Below the pieces are notes generated by a model that saw nothing but the letters and a program-made list of their open reading frames with translations, did not search any database and was not told the DNA's origin. A DNA stretch of 64,000 nt from an uncultured Lentisphaeria bacterium (GTDB lineage Bacteria; Verrucomicrobiota; Lentisphaeria; Victivallales; UBA1829): positions 62,001 through 126,000 of the forward strand of contig CAJKAR010000003.1 in NCBI GenBank assembly GCA_905197955.1, given 5' to 3'. The translations under genes and the position numbers were made by a program. How positions within the stretch are numbered: the stretch's first letter is position 1; every line of letters begins with the position of its first letter. Below, piece after piece: positions 8,526 through 15,764 of this stretch.

Positions 8526-10511
8526 ATGCAGACCGGTAAAATTTATACAATTTTCGCATCCATTCTGATTCTGGGCACACTTTCCCATGCAGCCCAGCCG
8601 TTTGATCAATACAGATCCTGGCCGCAGGGTGATGGCGGCGGTGTCGTCTATGAACAGGATTTCAGTACAGGAGATTTGAAGACTTTCACCTCATTTCCGG
8701 GATATGAAATCGGCAAATGGGGCTACAACGGCTCTCCCGGTCTCCGTGCGACCCGCAAGCAGGGAGATAAATATGGTTTTGTCTCCGTCAGGATTCCGAA
8801 TCTGAAAGCGGGAAAAACATACAAAGTTTCCATGCTCTGTCGAGGAGAAAATCTCTCCGGCGGAGCTCCGCATGGCTTCTGTATTGAATTCTATGAGAAA
8901 AACGGCAAATACGCTGGCGGACTCTATGATGCTCAGCCGATCAGCTCCAACTGGAAGACAATCGAACGCCCCTTTGTTCTGAAAGAGGGACAGGAAGCGC
9001 GAGTCTCCCTTTATCTGCGGGAGAAAGCCTTCGGGACCCTTTACTATGACAATCTCCGGGTGGAAGAAGCCGGCAACCTGTGGTCGGTTCTCCCGACCCG
9101 TCTGACCGGTCTCTCTCTGTGGACCAACGACTCCTCCTTTGAGGTAAAGGCCTCCATTCCTGCCGGAAGCAGGGATTTTTCTGTTCTGGCGACCCTGGAT
9201 CTCAATGGCAAACGCTATGAAAAACTCCTTACCCCGGATGAAAAAGGATTCTGCCGTGGAGATTTCGGTATACTTCCAGCTGGCAGAGGCAAACTGGATT
9301 TCACTCTGCTCGACATGAAAAATCGCCGCAGACTGTTCTCAACGGCTTATCAGATTCAGGTTCGTCCGGAGAAGAGTGTTTCCGCCAAGGCGGTCACACT
9401 TGACAAACATCAGCGGCTCATAGTCGATGGCAAACCTTTCATGCCGATCGGCATCTATGCCGCATGGCAGGGCAGCGTGAAAGACAAAGACCTGAAACGC
9501 ATTGCCGATGCCGGATTCAATACGGTTCATCTTTACGGACTGGCATGGCACCGCGGCCCCGGAAAGCACGCAACGGACATGGCGGGCATCCGTGCCGGAG
9601 TGGATCAGGTTCATAAACACGGGCTCAAACTGGTTGCCAGTGTCAAAGAACAGCTTCATGGATGGAACCATAAGGTGGACAATGTCTTCGGCAACATTCC
9701 GGTGGTAAAGAAGCTGGTTTCGGAACTGAAAAATCATCCGGCGATTCTGGTATGGTATGTCAGCGACGAAGAAGCGCGTTCCCGTGTTCCGGACATCATC
9801 AAACTCCGGGAAGCGGTCAGCGCCATCGATCCGGATCACCCAACCTGGACATTGACCTGCTTCTATGATGATCTTGCCTATTATGCAACCTCCGGCGATA
9901 TTCTCGGAATTGATCCCTATCCGATCAAAGCGACGCATGGTCCGCAATCTCTCCGCGAACTGCAGGAGGCCCTTGCCGCCGGAGAAGCCACCGGTGCTCC
10001 GATCTGGCATGTGCCGCAGGCGTTCAACTGGGCGATTGTCGATAAAAATATGAATGACGAAGCCTTCCGCAAAACCCGTTTCCTGACACCGGAAGAGGTC
10101 CGCACCGCCCCCCTTCTCGGAGCAATCTATGGAGCCAAAGGATTCGTCTTCTACGCCTACTACGACATCACGGAAATGGAAAAACGCGCTCCGGCACGCG
10201 GCGAACGCGACTGGAACAATCTCAAGGATACCGTTCAGCTGCTGCGCGATCTGGAACCGTATATCATGAGCACGGAAAAAGCGCCGGAAGTCAAAGTGGA
10301 AAGCACTCCTGCCAAGGAGGTCTATGCCCGTGCGTTTGCGAAAGACGGCAAAGTCCGTGTGGCGGTCGTCTCTCTCGGCACCCCCTGCAAAGCAGTCATT
10401 ACGGTTCCCGGACAGCCGAACCTGAAATCCCGTTTCGGAAAGATCCGGAATCTCGGCGGCGGACGCTATGAATACACGGCAAAGGCGATTGATTCCGATC
10501 TTCTGGAATAA
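8526..10511 (+). CDS. Secreted multidomain glycoside hydrolase (GH-A clan-like)
   Basis: A 661-residue exported protein with a signal peptide of about 23 residues (ending S-H-A-A). A beta-sandwich, probably carbohydrate binding, spans about 30-185 (L-K-A-G-K-T-Y-K-V-S-M-L, then L-Y-Y-D-N-L-R-V-E-E). A linker of extended strands follows. The catalytic (beta/alpha)8 region is about residues 285-590 (F-M-P-I-G-I-Y-A-A-W, then I-L-V-W-Y-V-S-D-E415-E-A, then G-I-D-P-Y-P-I). The D-E at 414-415 on a strand end is the likely acid/base site, by analogy with GH2/GH5-like barrels. Family and substrate are unassigned. Co-transcription with a LacI regulator and a sugar-binding protein supports a polysaccharide target. 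Confidence 0.75.
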   Translation: MQTGKIYTIFASILILGTLSHAAQPFDQYRSWPQGDGGGVVYEQDFSTGDLKTFTSFPGYEIGKWGYNGSPGLRATRKQGDKYGFVSVRIPNLKAGKTYKVSMLCRGENLSGGAPHGFCIEFYEKNGKYAGGLYDAQPISSNWKTIERPFVLKEGQEARVSLYLREKAFGTLYYDNLRVEEAGNLWSVLPTRLTGLSLWTNDSSFEVKASIPAGSRDFSVLATLDLNGKRYEKLLTPDEKGFCRGDFGILPAGRGKLDFTLLDMKNRRRLFSTAYQIQVRPEKSVSAKAVTLDKHQRLIVDGKPFMPIGIYAAWQGSVKDKDLKRIADAGFNTVHLYGLAWHRGPGKHATDMAGIRAGVDQVHKHGLKLVASVKEQLHGWNHKVDNVFGNIPVVKKLVSELKNHPAILVWYVSDEEARSRVPDIIKLREAVSAIDPDHPTWTLTCFYDDLAYYATSGDILGIDPYPIKATHGPQSLRELQEALAAGEATGAPIWHVPQAFNWAIVDKNMNDEAFRKTRFLTPEEVRTAPLLGAIYGAKGFVFYAYYDITEMEKRAPARGERDWNNLKDTVQLLRDLEPYIMSTEKAPEVKVESTPAKEVYARAFAKDGKVRVAVVSLGTPCKAVITVPGQPNLKSRFGKIRNLGGGRYEYTAKAIDSDLLE

Positions 10512-10697
10512 GAGAATCACTGAAAAAATTTCTCCCGTTGTTTTTCGGAAAAACGGAACATAAAAAAAACGGTCGGATCCCGAAAGGAGCGAAGACTCCC
10601 CCTGGCGCCCTTTCGGAAATCCGGCCGATCTTTCCGAAGAATACACGGCGGAACAAAAAAGAAAACGGAAAACAGAAAAAGCGGGAGAGATTCCTAC

Positions 10698-12191
10698 ATG
10701 AATATTGCAAAAAACATTTTTTTCTATGCGGCGATGCTGTTGCTGCTGTCCTCGCTGATCACCTGGTACTTCTCTCCTTCGCGCCAGACAGGAAAGCCGG
10801 TGCTGGTCTGGCAGACCGGGATCTGTCCGGAACGCTACGAGCAGGTGGAACTGTTCCGCAAATGGATGCGGAACGAAGGATATGTCGATCAGAAGGGCGA
10901 ACCGCTGTTTGACATCAAAATTCAGGCGGCAGGCAATCAGAGCACACTGATTCAGGCGGTCTCGGGAGTCGGCGGCGACATTATCGATTCCGTCAACGTC
11001 AAGCGCTTCGGCCCGATGGGCATTCTGGAAGATATCACCGATTTTGCAAAAGCCAATCAGATGGACCCATCCAGCAACTATCTTTATGCCGGAGATCTGC
11101 TGATGCACCTCGGCCGTCAGTACGCCTATGCCTGCAATCTCTGCGTGAATGCACTGGTAGTCAATCTGGACACGTTCCAGAAATACAATGTCACTCCGCC
11201 GCCGGAATCCTGGACTCCGGAAGAATTCGAACGCCTCGGCAAAGAGTTCGTCGCAAAAGCCAACAAAGGACGCGAACGGCAGGAGATTTTCTTCTGCGAA
11301 TCGGTTCCGTTTGTCCAGGAAATCGCGCGCAGTCTCGGAGCCGATGTCTTCAATGAAACTCTGACTCATGCAAAGCTCAATACACCGGAATTCATCAAGG
11401 CATTCGAACTCCAGCACAAATGGATCTATGTGGATCATCTGATGCCTTCGGCGGCGGAACAGGCATCGGAAAACACAGCGGCGGCCGGAGGCAGTTTCGG
11501 CGGCAACAGCGTCTCCAATTTCATTCACGGCCGCTACGCGATGATCCGGATCGGCCGTTATATCAACATGAATCTGCGCCTTCTGCCCGATCCGATCCGG
11601 ACCGCGATGATTCAGCAGCCGATGTTCGAATTCAAAAATCTGCCGATCTACGCCCGCAGTTCCGCCGTCTACAAAGGCGGAAAGCACAAGGATTTTGCGA
11701 AACTCTTCCTCAAGTTCCTGGCCAGCAGAGAGTACAACGAACTGATCATCAACGGTTCCGACGGACTGCCGCCGAACCCGAAATACGCCATGGGGAATCC
11801 CGAATACCTGAAACCTTCCCGCCATCCGAACGAAGGCAATGTCCATGAAAACGAACTGAAATGGGCGCGGACGATCGCTCTGCCCGCCCCCTACTCGCCT
11901 TACTATCCCATGGATGACATCGGCTTGACCAAGGCGCTCGAAAAATACATGGCGGGACGGGCCACTCCCGCAAAAGCGCTCGCCGAATACGAAAAACGCA
12001 TCAACAATCTGATTCAGGACCAGATCAAGGCTTACGACAATCTGAAAAAGGATTTCGATGAACAAATCCGGATTCAGGCAAAAATTGATGCGCTGAAACA
12101 GGAAGGGAAAAAAATCCCGAAATCCTGGATCCGCAATCCCTTTCATCTCCTCTACTACAAAACCAGAGGGATGCTCGACGAAACGAAATAA
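10698..12191 (+). CDS. Membrane-anchored extracellular sugar-binding protein
   Basis: A 497-residue protein of the family 1 solute-binding fold (ABC-type sugar binding). Residues 1-25 form an uncleaved-looking membrane helix without a lipobox cysteine. The binding domain covers about 30-420, with W-Q-T-G-I near the start, N-A-L-V-V-N-L-D-T-F-Q-K-Y-N-V near 150 and F-L-K-F-L-A-S-R-E-Y-N near 345. The last ~90 residues are charged and predicted helical or coiled-coil (Y-E-K-R-I-N-N-L-I-Q-D-Q-I). No ABC permease or ATPase gene is near, which is unusual for this fold. It lies between the glycosidase and an FKBP gene and may capture products for a transporter encoded elsewhere, or act as a sensor. 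Confidence 0.75.
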   Translation: MNIAKNIFFYAAMLLLLSSLITWYFSPSRQTGKPVLVWQTGICPERYEQVELFRKWMRNEGYVDQKGEPLFDIKIQAAGNQSTLIQAVSGVGGDIIDSVNVKRFGPMGILEDITDFAKANQMDPSSNYLYAGDLLMHLGRQYAYACNLCVNALVVNLDTFQKYNVTPPPESWTPEEFERLGKEFVAKANKGRERQEIFFCESVPFVQEIARSLGADVFNETLTHAKLNTPEFIKAFELQHKWIYVDHLMPSAAEQASENTAAAGGSFGGNSVSNFIHGRYAMIRIGRYINMNLRLLPDPIRTAMIQQPMFEFKNLPIYARSSAVYKGGKHKDFAKLFLKFLASREYNELIINGSDGLPPNPKYAMGNPEYLKPSRHPNEGNVHENELKWARTIALPAPYSPYYPMDDIGLTKALEKYMAGRATPAKALAEYEKRINNLIQDQIKAYDNLKKDFDEQIRIQAKIDALKQEGKKIPKSWIRNPFHLLYYKTRGMLDETK

Positions 12192-12329
12192 GAACCTCCC
12201 CCGCCCATCTCCGATTCCCCTTTTCCGGGGGAACGGAGAACAAAAAGAGAAAAAAACTCTTCCCGGCGCTTGATTCCTCCGGCATTCCGGGTATTGTAAG
12301 AGATTCACAGATCAAGAAAAGGAAATATC

Positions 12330-12959
12330 ATGAGCATCTCTTTGCAGAACGACAGCGACAAAACAAGCTACTGTCTCGGAATGGACATCGGAGCCTCTTT
12401 CAAGAAACTCCCCGTCCCGATCAATCTGGATGCCGCGCTCGAAGGCATCAAAGCGGTCTTTCACGGAGAAAAACCGCAGATCGATCAGCAGGAATTCATG
12501 GAACTGATGCGGAAATTCCAGCAGGAACTCCGTGCCGCCGCAGAAAAACAGGCCGCGGCCGCAGGAGAAGACAATCGGAAACAGGAACAGGAGTTCCTCG
12601 CGAAGAACAAGGAGGACAAAGATGTCGTGACCACGGCTTCCGGACTCCAGTACAAAGTGCTTCAGGCGGGAACCGGAGCCAGACCGACCGCAAACAGCGT
12701 GGTCACTGTTCACTACACCGGAACCCTGCCCGATGGAACCGTTTTCGACAGTTCCGTCAAACGCGGCGAACCTGCCACCTTCCCCGTCAACGGCGTCATC
12801 CCCGGCTGGACGGAAGCTCTCCAGATCATGCAGGTCGGCAGCAAATACAAACTCTTCATCCCCGCCGCCCTCGCCTACGGGAAACGCGGCGCCGGACAGC
12901 TGATCGGACCGGATCAGATGCTGATTTTTGAGGTCGAACTGCTCGACATTCAGAAATAA
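12330..12959 (+). CDS. FKBP-type peptidyl-prolyl isomerase (FklB/Mip-like)
   Basis: A 209-residue protein with an N-terminal FKBP_N dimerisation region (about 5-75) that begins D-K-T-S-Y-C-L-G-M-D-I-G. A long charged helix (75-100) follows, then an FKBP catalytic domain (about 105-209) with V-H-Y-T-G-T-L-P-D-G-T-V-F-D-S-S, V-I-P-G-W-T-E-A-L and the end motif L-I-F-E-V-E-L-L. No signal peptide is visible, so it resembles cytoplasmic FklB (about 206 residues) more than periplasmic FkpA. It catalyses cis-trans isomerisation at proline. It closes the LacI module and is followed by a strong terminator. It may help fold the exported proteins or be a housekeeping gene. Confidence 0.9.
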   Translation: MSISLQNDSDKTSYCLGMDIGASFKKLPVPINLDAALEGIKAVFHGEKPQIDQQEFMELMRKFQQELRAAAEKQAAAAGEDNRKQEQEFLAKNKEDKDVVTTASGLQYKVLQAGTGARPTANSVVTVHYTGTLPDGTVFDSSVKRGEPATFPVNGVIPGWTEALQIMQVGSKYKLFIPAALAYGKRGAGQLIGPDQMLIFEVELLDIQK

Positions 12960-12986
12960 GCTCCGGTCCTTCCCGGTTCCACCTTC

Positions 12987-13027
12987 GAAAAACGTCTTTC
13001 CCATCCAACGGGAAAGACGTTTTTTTT
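12987..13027 (+). terminator. Rho-independent terminator of the LacI module
   Basis: A perfect 11-bp stem ACGTCTTTCCC / GGGAAAGACGT (12992-13002 with 13010-13020) and a 7-base loop are followed by a run of T. The A-run before the left arm means it could also work on the minus strand. Confidence 0.9.
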
Positions 13028-13033
13028 CGATAC

Positions 13034-13061
13034 AAAAAACCCGGCAGTCAACACTGCCGGG
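13034..13061 (-). terminator. Rho-independent terminator of the GH71 operon
   Basis: Read on the minus strand, a 9-bp stem CCCGGCAGT / ACTGCCGGG with a 4-base loop (13040-13061) is followed by six T. It lies 31 bases past the stop of the GH71-like gene, back to back with the plus-strand terminator. Confidence 0.9.
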
Positions 13062-13091
13062 CATAAGAGACAATTCCGGAGAAAGCGGATT

Positions 13092-15764
13092 TCAGATTTT
13101 CTTCTGTTCCAGCTTCCGCAATCCGGCTTCGGGGAGAACAACCCGGAATCCGAGGTAGATATAGCCGGGATAACCGGGCGAATTGAATTCCCGGTCCTTG
13201 GTTCTCTGACTCATGCCGTAGTATCCCCAGGATCCGCCGCGGATTGAGCGATAGGGAGACGGGCGCTCATCCAGAGGATCGACCGTTTCAGACGGATATT
13301 CCAGATGATATGCATCACTGCACCATTCGGCTACATTTCCGGCAAGATCCATGATTCCATCGCGGGAAGCTCCTGCGGGGAAGGATCCGACCACCGTCAC
13401 ACCGCCACCGGGCTGCGAACGCAGAACCGCAGACTGATTCATCGGATCAAAGGAGATGTTTCCGTGCTTCGGTTCCATTTTCGTATTGCCCCAGGGATAG
13501 AGGCGGTTTTCTCCGCGTCCGGAGGCGGCATATTCCCATTCCGCCTCGGTCGGCAGACGGAAGCCGTCGGCGGTGCGGTCGATCTTCCAGGTGCGTTCAT
13601 CATACGCAGGTTTCAGTCCGTGCTTGCGCGAAAGGAAGTTGCAGTAGCGGGCGGCATCCATCCACGAAACGTAGATGACAGGTTCGTTGTCACGCCATGA
13701 GAAGGAGCTGCGATATTCGCGATGTTCGGGCATAAACTCCTCGAATTCGCGATTTGTCACCTCATATTTTCCGATCGCAAACGGAGAAAGCTTCACGCGG
13801 CGTGCAGGGAACTCATCCGATTCAGCTGCCGGAGTCTGCGCAGAGGAAAAGAGCTTCTCCAGCCAGGAGCGACCATCCTCCGGCACTTCGGCGGCGCCGC
13901 CCATCTGGAATTCCCCGCCGGGAAGACGCACCAGTTCCGGATAACTCTGCTTCGCCGGAGCGGATGTGAAAACATGGTTGCGGACCAGTTCGATTTTCAC
14001 CAGAGACGCATCCCCGAAATCCTCGAAATCACGACCGAGCTTTTTCTGCCCCTCGTTGGCGGGGAAATCTTTTCTCACGGTCAGGGACCTCACGGTATCG
14101 TTGATCGTCCAGAGGAAGGAAGTGGTTCTGAGTTTTCCACCGGTCGGAGGAAGATAGAGCGGGAAGTAGTATGCTTGAGCCGGAGCCCCCTTGTCCGCAA
14201 CCGGTTTCATGTCGGCATACAGCGTAAGTCTCGCCTCCTCGCTCCCGGAGTTGGAATAGGTAACCCGGACCGCGAACGATCCCGGCTTGAAATTCTTCAG
14301 ATCCCAGGACGCGGAAGCGCCGGGTTTGAAGGTCAGCGCATCGCCGATCCGCTCCGCGCCTGAGCACTTTGCGGATGCGGCGGTAAAGCTCGTTTCCACG
14401 GGTCCGGCAACTGCACCGGAAGTCCAGGTCCGGCCGTGATGATGAGCGCCGAACTGGCTGTTGGTCTCGGTTTCGGAAGCGATGATCTGCTTGCGTCCGG
14501 CAAAGTCGATGACGGGCTTTCCGTTGCGTGTAATTGTGATCTCCGGCGTCGTTCCGGGGACCATCGGAGCTTCAAAGAGAGAGATGCCTTTTGCCAGACG
14601 GCCTCGGAAAACGCGATCGCCCTGACGGACCGTGACATCAGCGTCATCGGTCATGAATCCGGTCACATAAACGGCATCCTGCAGATCGTCGTGAATCTGT
14701 TCGAGGAAACGGTTCGGAGGCATCCGGGCATCCATCCACTTTTTCGTTGCCGGATCATAGAGCTTCTGGGCGTTGCGGGAACGATGGCGATAGGCAAGAT
14801 AGACTTTGTCCTGCCGGATCTCAGGATAAACGCCATGTTTGTAGGCGTTGGCATAATAGGAGGTCACATCAAGATAGCTCTCATCGTGATCGAACATCAC
14901 CTTGGAACTGGCGACCTTGTCCCAGCCCCAGCGGTTCGGCATGAGATTCGAGTCCTCCTGATAGTCGTTCCAGGTGACGAGTTCCACCAGTTCGGGATTG
15001 TCGTTGACGATCCCCTGCCACATCATTGCATAGCCGTATGCACCGCGATAGTCGCGGACATTCGAGCTGTTGTATGCCGGACACGCTCCCGCCATGTGGA
15101 TCTTTCCCGCCTGTTTCGAAGCGAACGTGCGTTCCGCGTTCGACTGAATCAGCTCCCGGGTGGTCCCGTCGCAGACGAACGAGAAGATCCCGTCCAGCAC
15201 CGTTCCCGGCGAATAGAGATGCCGCAGAATCAGATCGGCCGGAGCCAGCATGGCGTGCCGTTTGACATTCATGGAAGGAACCAGCGTAAAATCGAACCCC
15301 TCCTTTTTCAGCTGGGGAACGAATTCCGCATAGACATCGATGTTTCCACCCCACCCGGAAAGCAGAGGCTTCCCGTTGTAGATGAACTGATTCGGATGTT
15401 TGTAATACCGCTTCGCCATGTTCTTGAAATTCTGCTGGATCCAGGCATTGCGGTTGCCGTCCGGAGACATGAAAAGTTTGAATCCGGTGCCAAGACGTTT
15501 TGCCGCATCAAAAATACGGTCGGCATTTTCAACATAGCGGGAATCCAGAAGAGAACCGTCCTTCTTTGTCTTCTGCCATTCGCCGCAGTTGAGGGCAAAT
15601 CCGTCGATTCCGTACTGCTGGGCGAGCTTGATCTCCCGCTCGTAACCGCCGATCGAATTCCCGAAGCAGGTCATATAATGGGCGAAAACCGTTTTGGGCT
15701 CCGCGCAGAGAGAAAGAGCCGCCGCGGAAAGCGTCACGGCAAATGTGGTACTCAGATGCTTCAT
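13092..15764 (-). CDS. GH71-like secreted enzyme fused to a sulfatase-modifying-factor-like domain
   Basis: An 890-residue exported protein with a signal peptide of about 21 residues (S-L-C-A-E). Residues about 22-400 resemble GH71 alpha-1,3-glucanases: V-F-A-H-Y-M-T-C-F-G, then A-Q-Q-Y-G-I-D-G-F-A-L-N, F-K-L-F-M-S-P-D, and V-T-W-N-D-Y-Q-E. A beta-rich middle part follows. Residues about 635-880 are an FGE/SUMF1-like domain (L-V-R-L-P-G-G-E-F-Q-M-G-G, Y-E-V-T-N-R-E-F, L-P-T-E-A-E-W-E-Y-A-A, L-A-G-N-V-A-E-W, R-G-G-S-W, L-G-F-R-V-V). The cysteine pair of true formylglycine-generating enzymes is absent at R-G-G-S-W...G-F-R, so this is probably a binding or structural module. It overlaps the upstream paralogue by ATGA and ends the operon. 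Confidence 0.78.
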   Translation of the reverse strand: MKHLSTTFAVTLSAAALSLCAEPKTVFAHYMTCFGNSIGGYEREIKLAQQYGIDGFALNCGEWQKTKKDGSLLDSRYVENADRIFDAAKRLGTGFKLFMSPDGNRNAWIQQNFKNMAKRYYKHPNQFIYNGKPLLSGWGGNIDVYAEFVPQLKKEGFDFTLVPSMNVKRHAMLAPADLILRHLYSPGTVLDGIFSFVCDGTTRELIQSNAERTFASKQAGKIHMAGACPAYNSSNVRDYRGAYGYAMMWQGIVNDNPELVELVTWNDYQEDSNLMPNRWGWDKVASSKVMFDHDESYLDVTSYYANAYKHGVYPEIRQDKVYLAYRHRSRNAQKLYDPATKKWMDARMPPNRFLEQIHDDLQDAVYVTGFMTDDADVTVRQGDRVFRGRLAKGISLFEAPMVPGTTPEITITRNGKPVIDFAGRKQIIASETETNSQFGAHHHGRTWTSGAVAGPVETSFTAASAKCSGAERIGDALTFKPGASASWDLKNFKPGSFAVRVTYSNSGSEEARLTLYADMKPVADKGAPAQAYYFPLYLPPTGGKLRTTSFLWTINDTVRSLTVRKDFPANEGQKKLGRDFEDFGDASLVKIELVRNHVFTSAPAKQSYPELVRLPGGEFQMGGAAEVPEDGRSWLEKLFSSAQTPAAESDEFPARRVKLSPFAIGKYEVTNREFEEFMPEHREYRSSFSWRDNEPVIYVSWMDAARYCNFLSRKHGLKPAYDERTWKIDRTADGFRLPTEAEWEYAASGRGENRLYPWGNTKMEPKHGNISFDPMNQSAVLRSQPGGGVTVVGSFPAGASRDGIMDLAGNVAEWCSDAYHLEYPSETVDPLDERPSPYRSIRGGSWGYYGMSQRTKDREFNSPGYPGYIYLGFRVVLPEAGLRKLEQKKI

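Noticed and set aside
10512..10697. Hairpin after the 8526-10511 glycosidase as a terminator
   Set aside because: A partial CCGTT/AACGG pairing exists, but there is no T-tract and the next gene probably belongs to the same transcript.
9339..12308. A 989-codon minus-strand open frame
   Set aside because: It is antisense to the glycosidase and sugar-binding protein genes, crosses their intergenic gap and shows no protein-like features.
13092..15000. Active formylglycine-generating enzyme
   Set aside because: The domain resembles SUMF1, but the cysteine pair needed for catalysis is not seen and no sulfatase gene is in the window.
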